Below the pieces are notes generated by a model. The model was given only the letters and a program-made list of their open reading frames with translations. It was not told the origin of the DNA and ran no database searches. DNA of 64,000 nucleotides from Pontiella desulfatans (GTDB taxonomy: Bacteria > Verrucomicrobiota > Kiritimatiellia > Kiritimatiellales > Pontiellaceae), in assembly GCF_900890425.1 (NCBI RefSeq), contig NZ_CAAHFG010000001.1, positions 2,046,001 through 2,110,000 of the forward strand. Reading direction: 5' to 3'. This document shows, in pieces, positions 8,582-18,600 of the stretch (position 1 is the stretch's first letter; each line of letters opens with the position of its first letter). A program made the position numbers and the translations under genes.

Positions 8582-9889
8582 TTACTCGCCCCCCTCGGCG
8601 GACACATAGCTTTGAATGGCGTCCATCCCTTCGATCCGCTTGTATTTGCCCCGGGTTTCGCTGGCGATCTTGCTGAACTGGGGATCCTTCGCCGAGCCGC
8701 TGCCCGACGGAACAAAGTGGATGACATTGATGGAATATTTGGTTTTCTTCTTGTTGATCCCGCTCTTCAAGGGCGTGGCCGCCTTCGATTTGCTTTGTGT
8801 GTTGTCAAACGCCTCAACCATCATTTCCGGGGAATAATTGGCATGGGTGGTGGTGCCGGGCGGAAGGCGCGCACCGGGAATATATGCATTCACCAAGCCG
8901 CGCTCGCCTCGCGCAATCACCCGGGGCGGTTGACCCTTTGCGCGGCGGCGATCGTTTTCCTCTTTGAACAGCGCGCGGGCCTTCGCCACGTTTTCCTTGT
9001 ATTTTTGCTGGTCGGACTCATCCCAGTCCCGCTCCCGGGTTCCGGTTTTATACTTCAACTCGCTTCCCCAGCGGCAGGTGAGGAGGAAGACCACTTCCGC
9101 CTGCTGCTGCATGGCCATGAGCGTTGGCCTGGCCCAACCGCCGGGCGTGTTCTTGAGCGGCTCAACCTGGAAATCCCCGCCGACCCGAATGCCGCCCGGC
9201 GCCAGCGTCTTCGGGCCGTAGTCATTGTCGCCCATGCCCCGGCTCACGGCATTGAGCGGCTTCAGCCAGGCATCCACCTTGGCGACATTGCCCGGGGTTG
9301 CCGGCACCATGTCCGGGAACAGGGTATATTCGCCGCCGCCGTACACGGCGATATTAAACAGGACGGTCGAATTTAATCCGCCCAGAATGCGCACGAGTTC
9401 GGATTTAATGATGGTATAGGCCGGAATTCCCCCCATCTTGTCCACCATCATGTAGGCGGAGGAATCCAGGATGATGAAGACCTTCTCGCCCCGGCTCTTG
9501 ATGCCGAACAATTCCATCTCCGGCATCGAAAAGCCGACGCCGCCGCTGCCTCCCAGGCCATCGCCCGCCGACCCCATACCGCCCTTCACCCCGGTAATTT
9601 CCGGCATCTTGATGTCGGGCACCGTCTGGTTCAGTTTGGGCTGCACCACGATCCGTTTGCGCAACTTGGGCTTCTGGGTTTTCTTCTTCTTGATGTTGAC
9701 CGGGACCTGCAGCTTTTTCACGGGCACCCGGGGCCGGTTCACCTTCTTGGATTCAAATTTTTGTTCCTCTTTCGTGATGACCGTCACCGCCACGAACGAG
9801 AGCGCCACGACCAACAGGATGGCGTGGATCCCCAAGCTGATGAGTGCCGCGCTCGATTTGGCGTGTTTAGCGAAATACCTTTTCTTCAT
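8582..9889 (-). CDS. TonB/TolA-like membrane anchor fused to a degenerate vWA-like domain
   Basis: A 435-residue protein. After a basic N-terminus comes one transmembrane helix (about 13-36) containing S18-x3-H22 (SLGIH), the Ser-His spacing of TonB/TolA helices that contact ExbB/TolQ. A Lys/Pro-rich stretch follows (about 45-90, KKLQVPVN, KPKLRKRIVV), then a Gly-rich linker. From about residue 135 there is a vWA-like fold: KVFIILDSSAY as strand 1, FNIAVYG as strand 2, VVFLLTCRWG where LLTDG is expected, and FSKIASETRGKYKRI at the end. The metal site is degenerate: DxSxY instead of DxSxS, and Cys in place of the TDG Asp. A close paralogue lies at 20533-21897. Function unknown; a periplasmic energy-transducing or scaffold role is speculative. 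Confidence 0.7.
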   Translation of the reverse strand: MKKRYFAKHAKSSAALISLGIHAILLVVALSFVAVTVITKEEQKFESKKVNRPRVPVKKLQVPVNIKKKKTQKPKLRKRIVVQPKLNQTVPDIKMPEITGVKGGMGSAGDGLGGSGGVGFSMPEMELFGIKSRGEKVFIILDSSAYMMVDKMGGIPAYTIIKSELVRILGGLNSTVLFNIAVYGGGEYTLFPDMVPATPGNVAKVDAWLKPLNAVSRGMGDNDYGPKTLAPGGIRVGGDFQVEPLKNTPGGWARPTLMAMQQQAEVVFLLTCRWGSELKYKTGTRERDWDESDQQKYKENVAKARALFKEENDRRRAKGQPPRVIARGERGLVNAYIPGARLPPGTTTHANYSPEMMVEAFDNTQSKSKAATPLKSGINKKKTKYSINVIHFVPSGSGSAKDPQFSKIASETRGKYKRIEGMDAIQSYVSAEGGE

Positions 9890-9975
9890 TTTCCCCGGCC
9901 CACCTTCAATTGGCTTAAAACTCAGTCGTGCCGCATCCTGCGTTGGATAAACCTCCGCGACGCTTGATCATACCG

Positions 9976-11451
9976 CTAATGTAGCTTGATCCGGAAGCCG
10001 TTGACAATCCGCCCCGGCAGTTTTTTCGGCAACTTGATCATCAGGCCATCCGGAGAGCGCTTCCATTGAAGCGGCTCCTTGCTGCCCATTAATTCGATGG
10101 ATGCAATTTCCTGATCGAGCAATCCGCCCGTGGCCAAGGTCTTGATAACCAGATCCTGCGTCGGCGGAGCCAGCACGAAGGCGTAGAGTATGCCATCCCG
10201 GGTGGTGAAGCGGACGTCTTCCTGCGAGAATTCCCGATGGTTTTCACCCTGTCGGCCATCCTTCACCTGCAAGGGGCCTTCGCCGAAGGTTTTCCATGGG
10301 CGGGAGCCGTAGATGCCTTCGCCGTTGGTTTTCAGGAAATCGCCGAACGCGTCGAGATAGGCGGCCTGTTTTTCCGGCAAGGTGCCGTCGCCACGCAGGG
10401 CAATGTTGAGCATCACGACCCCGTTCTTGCTGATGGCATCAACCCCGTTGGCCACCATCACCGGAATGCTCATTTTATTGACGGACCCCGCACGGTAGAA
10501 CCAGCCGCCGGAAAGGTCGGTCGCCCACATCCAGGGCACCGTCTTGATTTCCCCGGCACCGCCCCGTTCGAGGTTGTAGGTGAAGGCCTTGCGGTCCAGC
10601 TCGGCATTTTTGGTGGAAAAGACGACGGTTTGCCTGCCGTTGTTTTCCTTCAGGTCGCGGTTGATGTATTCCGCAATGAACTGCGGGAATTCCACCTTGG
10701 GGTATGAGCCGCAATCATGGTTGAACATATCGGGATCGTATTTCTCGACAATCTCCCAGCAGCGGGCATACCAGTGTTTGTTCCAGCTCTCCTGGTTGGC
10801 GTAGTTGTTGGGATCGTAATCCATATTGAAGAGCTTCCACTCCAGCGTGCCCTCTTTTTGGTATTTGCGGGCCGGACGGAACCAACCGGGCGACCAGTAG
10901 AGATGGGTGGAGATCCCGAACTTGAGACCGTGCTTGGTTGCCGCGGCCTTCCATTCCTTGAGCGTGTCGCGTTTCGGCCCCATCTTCACCGAATTCCAGG
11001 GGTGGAAGGAATCATACATATCGAAGTTGTCGTGGTGGCAGGCCACGGGCATCACAAAACGCGCCCCGTTCCCCTTCACATAGGCCACCAACGCGTCGGG
11101 ATCCCATTTCTCGCCCTTGAACAGCGGGATCATCTTTTCATAGCCAAACTCCGACGGAGGCCCGTAGCGCTTGGTGTGCCATTCGCAGAGTTCCTTGGCC
11201 TGCTTCTTTCCACCGCCGTACATGTTTTTGCCATACCACGATCCATCGTTGGGGCGGTCTTCATCGACCGCCGAAGGAATACCCCAGTGGAACCAGACCC
11301 CGAGCTTTCCGTTCTGAAGCCATTCCGGAACCTGATAGTGCGCCGCCAGCGATTCCCACGTCGGCTCGATCTGCGCAGCATGGGCCACGCTGGAAAGCAA
11401 GGCTCCGGCACACATGCCGAGCAATCGGTTAACTTGTTTTTTGTAGTTCAT
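9976..11451 (-). CDS. Alpha-L-fucosidase, GH29
   Basis: A secreted retaining fucosidase. The ATG at 11451 is chosen over one 75 bases upstream because it has AAGGAAACGG in front and opens a clean signal peptide (ending SSVAHA). GH29 features in order: WLQNGKLGVWFHWG, ARFVMPVACHHDNFDMYDS (the conserved HHDGF-type loop, with Asn for Gly), LKFGISTHLYWSPGWF and PDMFNHDCGS, where the Asp is the expected nucleophile. VVMLNIALRGDGTLP closes the catalytic domain, and a beta-sandwich follows. It removes terminal L-fucose from oligosaccharides. First gene of a likely five-gene operon; its upstream region is occupied by repeats (11496-11755), with a palindrome further out. Confidence 0.9.
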   Translation of the reverse strand: MNYKKQVNRLLGMCAGALLSSVAHAAQIEPTWESLAAHYQVPEWLQNGKLGVWFHWGIPSAVDEDRPNDGSWYGKNMYGGGKKQAKELCEWHTKRYGPPSEFGYEKMIPLFKGEKWDPDALVAYVKGNGARFVMPVACHHDNFDMYDSFHPWNSVKMGPKRDTLKEWKAAATKHGLKFGISTHLYWSPGWFRPARKYQKEGTLEWKLFNMDYDPNNYANQESWNKHWYARCWEIVEKYDPDMFNHDCGSYPKVEFPQFIAEYINRDLKENNGRQTVVFSTKNAELDRKAFTYNLERGGAGEIKTVPWMWATDLSGGWFYRAGSVNKMSIPVMVANGVDAISKNGVVMLNIALRGDGTLPEKQAAYLDAFGDFLKTNGEGIYGSRPWKTFGEGPLQVKDGRQGENHREFSQEDVRFTTRDGILYAFVLAPPTQDLVIKTLATGGLLDQEIASIELMGSKEPLQWKRSPDGLMIKLPKKLPGRIVNGFRIKLH

Positions 11452-11495
11452 TCCGTTTCCTTCACGATGGTTATATGCAATCAACCTGAAAGCTC

Positions 11496-11755
11496 TCACC
11501 ACAGAGAGCACGGAGGCGCAGAACAATCATTGCATACTGACCTCTGTGCCTCCGTACTACTATCCGTCAATTTCTTGTTTTCCTGGCAAATTTTTTCACC
11601 ACCCGCTGCGCTAGAGGACTCTGAGGCACAGAGGGTTAGGATGCTCTGTGTCTCTGAGATCTCTGTGGTAAAAAATCCGTGTCTTCGGTGTTCATCTGTA
11701 GCTTCAAATAATTTGGTTGCGGCACCGCTGCTCCAGGGCCTCTGTGGTAAAAAAT
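11496..11755. repeat. Cluster of ACCACAGAG/CTCTGTGGT-type interspersed repeats
   Basis: The stretch 11452-11944 holds no gene. Most of it is built of variants of one word in both orientations: CACCACAGAGAGCACGGAGG near 11497, CTCTGTGCCTCCG near 11542, CTCTGTGTCTCTGAG near 11643, and CTCTGTGGTAAAAAAT twice (near 11662 and 11740). The short open frames here are typical translations of such repeats, not genes. The cluster separates the fucosidase from the palindrome at 11853, as if inserted in its promoter region. Confidence 0.7.
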
Positions 11756-11852
11756 ACAAATCAGTTTAATCTGGTATTCCACGGCCAATGCCCGCCAGAG
11801 CATCCGAGGCATCCTCAAATCAAATACTTTACGTGCCCCCGCAATTCCGGGT

Positions 11853-11870
11853 ATCCCAATTATTAGGGAT
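11853..11870. promoter_or_regulatory. ATCCC-N8-GGGAT palindrome, putative operator
   Basis: A perfect 5-bp inverted repeat, ATCCC and GGGAT, separated by eight A/T bases. Related sites lie upstream of the genes starting at 20085 (20164-20181, one mismatch) and 15467 (15576-15593, right arm degenerate). Here the nearest downstream start is the fucosidase about 400 bases away, beyond the repeat cluster. Regulator unknown; found by hand alignment. Confidence 0.4.
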
Positions 11871-11892
11871 AGCCTCCGTTTATGGATAAAGA

Positions 11893-11924
11893 AAACGCCC
11901 CGCGGAACCTTCCACGAGGCGTTT
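11893..11924 (-). terminator. Intrinsic terminator after the PEP-CTERM gene
   Basis: Read on the - strand, AAACGCCTCGTGG pairs with CCGCGGGGCGTTT around an AAGGTT loop (13-bp stem with two G-U type positions) and is followed by TTTTCTTT. It starts 21 bases past the stop of the gene at 11945. Confidence 0.8.
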
Positions 11925-11944
11925 GCCGGAAACCTGCCAAGCCC

Positions 11945-12712
11945 TTAGCCAAATCTTCTCTTAAGCCACAAGAACCCGAATCCGGCCAGTCCTACCAGTG
12001 TCAGCGCAGCCGGTTCCGGAATGGCTTCCAGCGACACTGAATTAATGATTTTAGTCCGCTCATTATCCTGACCATAGGCGGCAAAACTAAAACTCTTAGT
12101 GAAGTCAAATGATGCGATATTGCCGGAACCTTGCTCGGTGCCAGCGATAGAAAGTGTCCAGTCCGCACCACCAATCCCATCGTCTTCAACACGAATAACC
12201 ACTTCCCGATCGGTTCCTGCACCAATTGCGTCACCGTCTAAAGTGGTCACCGTTGACTCATCCGCAAAGTTGAGGCCAACAGGGACACCGCTCTCGGTAA
12301 TAAGGTTCACCCCGATACTATATACGGAGGACAGCTCCGCGAACGGGCTGTTATCGTCTACCGCTGACCAGGAACTCGCATCCGCCAACAAACCGAAACC
12401 AAAAAGGTTTCTTCCGGCTGTAGCGACACTGTTGCACGTATAGTTAACCGTAAGCTCAACCCCCCCGGCTGACTGGAAAGAATTCGTGGAATACAAAAGG
12501 GCCGAGTCACTAAAACTAGTACCCGTGTTGTTGTAGGTAGCATCCCCGTCGTCGCCCCAAGACCCGCCTCCTTGTGTCTGCGCCGCGCCGCCGCCGATCC
12601 CGGCATTCGTTCCCAGCCCGTCGCCATCAAAACTGTCCTGATAGACGACATCCGCCTGAGCGGCCGCCGCCAGCAGTAATAAAATGCCCACCGTGTATCG
12701 TGCTTTATTCAT
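11945..12712 (-). CDS. PEP-CTERM sorted secreted protein
   Basis: About 255 residues. The second of two adjacent ATGs (12712) is preferred because it is better spaced from AAAGGA. A signal peptide (ending AAAAQA) is followed by VVYQDSFDGDGLGTN and a beta-rich, Gly/Ser/Asp-rich domain of about 205 residues. The C-terminus is a classical PEP-CTERM signal: IPEPAALTLVGLAGFGFLWL then KRRFG, that is a PEP motif, a hydrophobic helix and basic residues. Such proteins are processed by exosortase and exported to the surface or exopolysaccharide; no exosortase is in the window. The body is homologous to the N-terminal domain of the next gene upstream (YSIGVN/YSLGVN, SFAAYGQDNE/HFVAYGQDDQ). It has its own terminator. 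Confidence 0.85.
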   Translation of the reverse strand: MNKARYTVGILLLLAAAAQADVVYQDSFDGDGLGTNAGIGGGAAQTQGGGSWGDDGDATYNNTGTSFSDSALLYSTNSFQSAGGVELTVNYTCNSVATAGRNLFGFGLLADASSWSAVDDNSPFAELSSVYSIGVNLITESGVPVGLNFADESTVTTLDGDAIGAGTDREVVIRVEDDGIGGADWTLSIAGTEQGSGNIASFDFTKSFSFAAYGQDNERTKIINSVSLEAIPEPAALTLVGLAGFGFLWLKRRFG

Positions 12713-12782
12713 CATTATCCTTTATTACCATGGGGCGTCGAAACCAGGAATGAACGTCCTCGGATCCATTTCCTGCGTCAGG

Positions 12783-12810
12783 AATCGGGCAGGCGCATGC
12801 CTGCCCGATT
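12783..12810 (-). terminator. Strong stem-loop after the Ig-repeat protein gene
   Basis: A perfect 12-bp stem AATCGGGCAGGC / GCCTGCCCGATT around GCAT, 18 bases past the stop of the gene at 12828. The T-run is on the opposite side (TTTT on the + strand), so efficiency toward the - strand is uncertain. Confidence 0.6.
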
Positions 12811-12827
12811 TTCAAGAACCGGCCTAT

Positions 12828-15467
12828 TTATTCGCTGAGCTTGAAAAACAGCACAGGCTCGCTACCGATTGCATTAGTAACCGGTGAAGCTGCGTTCGGA
12901 ATTGCTACGCCCCAGTTCGGAATCACGAGATTGGCGTTGGTCAGCACGTCGTAAGTCGCCGCGCCTTCCCAGGAGAACACCAGGTCGCTGCCTGAGACGC
13001 CGAGGGCGATATCCGGAACACCGCCCGGCTTGATGCTAATGCTGAAGTCAACCTGATTCAGGTTCCATCTTTGGGGGTTGGAATCGGGCAGGCCACCAGA
13101 AACAGCCGATGTGATATGGAGCGGATTGACCTCGGTCAGGACATTGTTAATGGCATACTGCGTGGCATTAAACCGGGTTGCAAACAAGCCGCCTGCCCCT
13201 TCGCCAATGACAACCTGATGGCCGTAACTATTGCCCGACTCCCTATACGTTACACCCGTATAGCGGTTCAGCGATGCTGTGGCGGAGCCCATGCTCGCGG
13301 AAACAGTCAAGTTCTGGACAGTGACTGCCAAGGTATCCCCGGCCTGCATCTGTCCGTCTGCAACCGCCCAACCGTTCGCATTGAGGGTTACTGCAACATC
13401 ATTCGAACCGATGGCGGCCGAACCATTATACTTGTTCACGTCCGCATCAGAACCGGCAAAGGTTGTACTGGCCACGCTGCCATTCCAGGCCTCAACCAGC
13501 ACGTCGAAGGTCAACGTATCGTTGACAGCATCCCCGTCCACATCTGCGCCGGTATAGGTGACTGAATAGATGTAATCGTTGCCGGAAGCCACACCGGTAA
13601 CCGTGACGTTGCTGGAGCTACCGTCGACCATCAGCGTGTTGTTCGATGCAACCAACGCCGTGTTGAGTTCCGTAAAGGAAATATTCACCCCTTCAGACTC
13701 AACCCAAATCCGCACTATGGCCGGATCGCTGTCGCGCACACCATCGTTGACCGTGAATGTAAAGCTGTCTGCTCCTTCATACCCCGGATCCGGCATATAG
13801 GTCAGGTTTGGAGCGGTTCCGCTCAGCATACCGTTGGCCGGTGAGCCAGCCGAATAGGTCAGATTGCTGCCCTCCGGATCGCTACCCGTCAGTGTAACCA
13901 CAACATTCGACCCATATTCAGTAAAGACCTGCTGCGAATCCGCAGTGGGAACATAGTTGGTCACCATAATCGAAATGGTGGCCGGATCGCTATCGATCAA
14001 ACCGTCGTTGACCTTGAACGTGAAGTTGTCCGGCCCTTCATAGCCCGCATTGGGGGTGTAGGTCCACATGTTCGATCCGCCATCCAGCGTACCGTAGTCC
14101 GGGGTATCCACCACCGCATAGGTCAGGTTGCTCGGACCGTCCGTATTGGTGCCGGTCAGCGTGATCGCCAAGGTGGAGTCGGGGAATACAACCAAACTTT
14201 GCGCAATGGCAATCGGCGCCTCGTTCGTCACCGCAATCGAAACGGTAGCCGGCTCACTGTTGCTCATTCCATCATAGAGGGTGAATGTGAAGCTGTCGGT
14301 TCCCGTATATCCGGCCGACGGGGTGTAGGTCAGATCCGGGGCCGTGCCCGTCAGCGCACCGATGAGCAACGAAGCATCCACCGCAAAGGTCAGGTTGCTG
14401 GGGCCGTCGGCGTCGGTGCCGGTCAGCATGATGCCCAGTACCGTATCGGGCAGCATCTGTAAATTTTGCGCGTCGGCGACAGGAGCGTCATTCGGCGCCA
14501 CGGCAATCGAAATGGTGGCAGGATCGCTGTCAACCAAACCGTCGTTGACGGTGAAGGTAAAGCTGTCTGCCCCCTGGTAACCGTTCGTCGGGGTGTAGAT
14601 GACATCCGGCATGGAGCTGATGTCCAGCGTGCCGTTGGTCGGATGGTCAACGATGGCATAGGTTAGACTGCTTCCCTCCGGGTCGCTCCCGGTCAGTGTG
14701 ATGTCCCATGCAGTGTCGGGATACACCTTGATACTTTGCGGATCTGCGGTGGGAGTCGCATTCCCGAGCGCATTCAGCGAAACCGAATAAATGCCTTTGT
14801 TACCTTGATCGTCCTGGCCATACGCAACGAAATGGAAGGTTTTGCTGAAATCAAATACCGGGATATTGCTGGTGCCTTGATCAACACCGTCGATCGACCA
14901 GGAGCAATCCGCGCCGCCCAGGCCATCCGGAGAGACATTCATCACAACCACGAAATGGGTAGGTAGGGCGGCAGGCCCAAGAGAACCCGAATCCAGGTTC
15001 GTCACGGTTGACCCATCGGTGAAAGCGAGATTTCCATTTTTAGAATTCACGCCCAAACTGTAAACAGACGTATCACCAGAGAACGGATGGTAGCCGCTGT
15101 ACGTGGTAAAATCCGTATCAGAACTCACCAAACCGAAGGACAGCGCACTCGCTCCACTACTAAGCGTCCAAAAATAATCGACCGTGAGTTCAAATCCATC
15201 AGTAGACTGGAAGCCATTGTCCGTATAGCCGATGGCCCGATTCTGAAAATGGGTGCTGCTAGCTGAATACTGCAGGTTTCCGTCATCGTCCCATTTATAG
15301 CCCACCCCCCCACGAAGCGATCTGCTGGTCATCCCGCCCCCGCTATTGGTATTCACGGTCAGCGTGTCGTTGTCAAAGTTGTCCTGATAGACCACCGCCG
15401 CCTGCGCCGTTCCTGCCAGCAACGTTGCCGCCAGCGCCGTCATCATCCCTAACCATCGCTTCTTCAT
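12828..15467 (-). CDS. Large secreted adhesin-like protein with four Ig-like repeats
   Basis: An 879-residue protein with a signal peptide (about 1-23, ending AGTAQA). Residues about 24-235 are homologous to the PEP-CTERM protein at 11945 (VVYQDNFDNDTL start). Four tandem Ig/cadherin-like repeats of about 90 residues follow (about 238-600), each with a YTP.GY.G.DSFTFTVNDG core and SDPATISI end, as in Big_9-type domains. A module of about 220 residues (about 605-820, starting SFTELNTALVASNN, containing TGADVDGDAVNDTLTFDVLV) recurs twice in the next protein. The C-terminus has no PEP-CTERM signal. Likely a surface adhesin or polysaccharide binder. The start has GGAGG six bases upstream. The Ig repeats could recombine. 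Confidence 0.8.
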   Translation of the reverse strand: MKKRWLGMMTALAATLLAGTAQAAVVYQDNFDNDTLTVNTNSGGGMTSRSLRGGVGYKWDDDGNLQYSASSTHFQNRAIGYTDNGFQSTDGFELTVDYFWTLSSGASALSFGLVSSDTDFTTYSGYHPFSGDTSVYSLGVNSKNGNLAFTDGSTVTNLDSGSLGPAALPTHFVVVMNVSPDGLGGADCSWSIDGVDQGTSNIPVFDFSKTFHFVAYGQDDQGNKGIYSVSLNALGNATPTADPQSIKVYPDTAWDITLTGSDPEGSSLTYAIVDHPTNGTLDISSMPDVIYTPTNGYQGADSFTFTVNDGLVDSDPATISIAVAPNDAPVADAQNLQMLPDTVLGIMLTGTDADGPSNLTFAVDASLLIGALTGTAPDLTYTPSAGYTGTDSFTFTLYDGMSNSEPATVSIAVTNEAPIAIAQSLVVFPDSTLAITLTGTNTDGPSNLTYAVVDTPDYGTLDGGSNMWTYTPNAGYEGPDNFTFKVNDGLIDSDPATISIMVTNYVPTADSQQVFTEYGSNVVVTLTGSDPEGSNLTYSAGSPANGMLSGTAPNLTYMPDPGYEGADSFTFTVNDGVRDSDPAIVRIWVESEGVNISFTELNTALVASNNTLMVDGSSSNVTVTGVASGNDYIYSVTYTGADVDGDAVNDTLTFDVLVEAWNGSVASTTFAGSDADVNKYNGSAAIGSNDVAVTLNANGWAVADGQMQAGDTLAVTVQNLTVSASMGSATASLNRYTGVTYRESGNSYGHQVVIGEGAGGLFATRFNATQYAINNVLTEVNPLHITSAVSGGLPDSNPQRWNLNQVDFSISIKPGGVPDIALGVSGSDLVFSWEGAATYDVLTNANLVIPNWGVAIPNAASPVTNAIGSEPVLFFKLSE

Positions 15468-15575
15468 TAACTACCTCCGTTTAGCGTTCTCGTCCATGTG
15501 CACGAACCAACCGGCAAGGCAGACCCCTTTTAACCGATTGTCGAAAACAGATTACCCGTTCCGGCAACCCCGAAC

Positions 15576-15593
15576 ATCCCAATTTCTTACGAT
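15576..15593. promoter_or_regulatory. Degenerate copy of the ATCCC-N8-GGGAT site
   Basis: ATCCCAATTT then CTTACGAT: the left arm and spacing match the palindrome at 11853, the right arm only partly. It lies about 110 bases upstream of the start at 15467. Confidence 0.3.
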
Positions 15594-15603
15594 GCCGAAG
15601 CCG

Positions 15604-18600
15604 CTACTCCTGCCGGATCCTGAGCTGGATAAATTTGGTGGGGTCGTCGGTCCGGTAGCGGTTGGTGACCGATTCATAGCCCTCGACCACCGGGCCGGTG
15701 CGGATTTGATCCTGCGCGTTGGTGGCGGCGGGGGACTCCACCAGGTTTGATGAATCGATCAGCAGGTAGGACAACCCCTGCGCTAGATAATCCGTACGCC
15801 GGCCATGGATATATTCGAACCAGTTGGTTCCTCCGTCGACCGTGGTTCCAACCGACACCTTCGAACCGGCATCCGAACTGGTGGGGTCCATTCCCAACGC
15901 ATATTCCGCCAGGTTGTCGTAGCCGTCGTTCTCCACATCGGCGTTGGATGCGGCATCCGCCCCTTCCAAACCGAAACCGAACGCCCATGCGGAATAACTA
16001 CCGGGGGGCACTGCCGAAACATGGATGCCGAAATCGATATTCCTCACATTCCATCGTTCGGGATTGGCGCTGGCCGCACCGCCCAGCTCGGCCGAGGTGA
16101 TGGTTAGCGGGTTGCCCTCGGCCAGCAGGCCGCCCAAATCATAGGTTGAGGCATTGAAGCGCGACGCAAACAGGCCGCTTGCGCCTTGCCCCACCACCAC
16201 CTGATGGCCATACCCATTCCCCGTCTCCTTATAGGAAACGCCGGTGAACGCGGATGGCGAGGCCGTATGCAAGCCACCGCGACTCGTCGAAACACTCAGG
16301 TTCAGAAGTGTGAACTCCAACGTCTCCCCGATATTCATCACGCTGTTACCAACGGCCCAACCATTTGCATTAAGGGTCACGGCGGAATCGTTCGTGCCTA
16401 TGGATGCAGCGCCGCAATGGGCGTTCTTGTCGGTATCCGAATTGATGAAGGTGGTGCCGGCGGCACTGCCCGCCCACCCTTGAACCAGAACGTCGAACGT
16501 CAACGTGTCGTTGGTGCCGTCCCCATCATAATCCGCACCGTTGTAGGCCACCGAATAGAGATAGTCGTTGCCGGAGGCGGTCCCCGAAACACTTAGATTG
16601 CTTGAGCTCCCCCCGACCTTCAGCGTATTTCCCGACAAGGCGGCATCGAATTCCGTGAAGCTCAGCGTAGGCGGTGTGACCGGCGGAACCACCGCCACCG
16701 AGACATCGATGCCGAAGTCGACATTGGCCACCCCCCACCGTGTTGAGCGTGTACCGCCCCCTTCATCCGATGATACATAGAGCGGGCCCGTTCCGACGTC
16801 AAGCGGGCCCGACTCCTGATCGGTCGCAAAATAATATGTCGGCAGACCGGTTCCCGAACCCAAAATTGCGATATGGGAATTCGCAGTCGTCGCCGTTTGC
16901 TCCAGACGCGCGGACGTAAAACCGGTGAAGGCCGCAACACGGTTTATTTCTCCACTCGTTAAAGACACGACCGGATTTTCCATCCGAAACTCCAGGCTTT
17001 CTCCAACGTCTATCCTTAAGTCGCCCACTATAAAGGCCGAATCGACGAAGGAAATGGTTGAGGCCGTCGTGCCGATGGTTGCGGAGCCCGTGGCCGCATC
17101 CATGGTTCCGCCGTCCCATCCCTTCACCCGCAGATCGAACGTTAAGGTGTCGTTGGTGGCATCCCCGTCATAATCCGCGCCGGTGTAGGTGACCGAGTAG
17201 AGATAGTCGTTGCCGACCGCAACCCCCAAAACGTCCAGGTTGCTTGTGCTGCCCCCTATCATCAGTGTGTTGTTGGTCAACGAAACATTGAGATCCGCAA
17301 AGTCCAGCGAGGTCAGCAGATGCTCCGCAACCACCAGGATTTCGAGGGTTCCGGTCGTTGCCAGTCCGGTAGAATCCGCCACCCGGACAACCCAGCTGTT
17401 CCCGCCGACATCCATTGCACCCGGCGTTCCGCCGAGCGAACCGTCGGCGGCAAGTTGCAGCCAGGCGGGGCCAATCACTTTGCTGTAGCTGATGGGATCG
17501 CCATCCACCTCCGTCGCCCATCCGGCCACCGACCCGTGGTAGGCGCGATCCTGCACCGCATGCCCAACCGACAATGCGCCGGTGCTTAATCTTGGCGCAT
17601 CGTTGGCCTCCGTCACCGTAATCATAACCATGCCCTTGCGGCTGTCCGACGTGCCGTCGTTGGCCGTGAATGCAAAATAATCCGCCCCGGCATAGTCCGC
17701 ATCCGGCGTATAGGTCAGGTCGGGTTCGGTTCCGCTCAGGGTTCCGTGCGCGGGCGACGTTGAAATGGAATAGGTCAGCGGGTCGCCATCAATATCCGAC
17801 CCCGAAAGCGTGATCGCCACAGAACGGTCTTCGATCACCTCATGCCGGCTCGAGTCGGCACGGGGCCGATGATCGTTGATGGTGAACGACCAAACCTGGC
17901 CGGTAACGACCGAGTGGTCGGCCAGCACACTGTCGATGCGCCAGTAGTAGGTCTGGTCGTTCGTCCACCCGCCCGGATTGAAGATGTTGTTGGTCTGGCT
18001 GCCCATGAAGGCCAGGCTGTTGGAGGCCGTGCCGAGATGGATGGTGTAGGAGACGGAACCCAGCCCACCGAGCCACATTAAATCGCAGTCGTAGAGGGCT
18101 TTCGTATTGCCGTCCGATGGAATCGGCACGGAAGCCTGCGGCAGTTGACGACCGGGGATCCAATAGTCGGAAGCCCCATGCTCATAGGCCCCGAGGTCGG
18201 GAGCGGCCCCGAGCCAGCCCGCCGTAACGTCGAGGTGCTCGCCGTTCACCAAACACAGGATATTCGTTCCCTGATCCACCAGCTCGACGGCATCCGGCCG
18301 GGGACGAAAGTCCCAGTTGTCCGTATCGCGCAGCAGCTCCGCCATGCTGGACGCACTTTTCTGCCCCACATAGTTGAAGGAATTGGTTCCGGGCATCGGG
18401 TCGTCGGTAACCATGTCGGCGGCGTTGTTGCGGGTGGTCGTATGGGCGTTCCCGCCCAGGGCGACCCCAACACTCAACTCGGCCTGGATGCCGCCAATCC
18501 CTACGTTGTTGTAGACCTCATGGTAATCGCCCTTGAGATAGTAGGCATCCCCCGCTCCGGCAATGCCCTTGATGAAGGTAGCCATGGCAATGTTGCGGTA

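Noticed and set aside
11496-11759. Short frames in both strands between 11496 and 11759 as small genes
   Set aside because: They are translations of the CTCTGTGGT repeats and change frame with each repeat unit.
14000-14700. Regular DNA periodicity inside the Ig-repeat gene as a satellite repeat
   Set aside because: The period of about 270 bases matches protein domains of about 90 residues and the nucleotide copies have diverged; it is coding.
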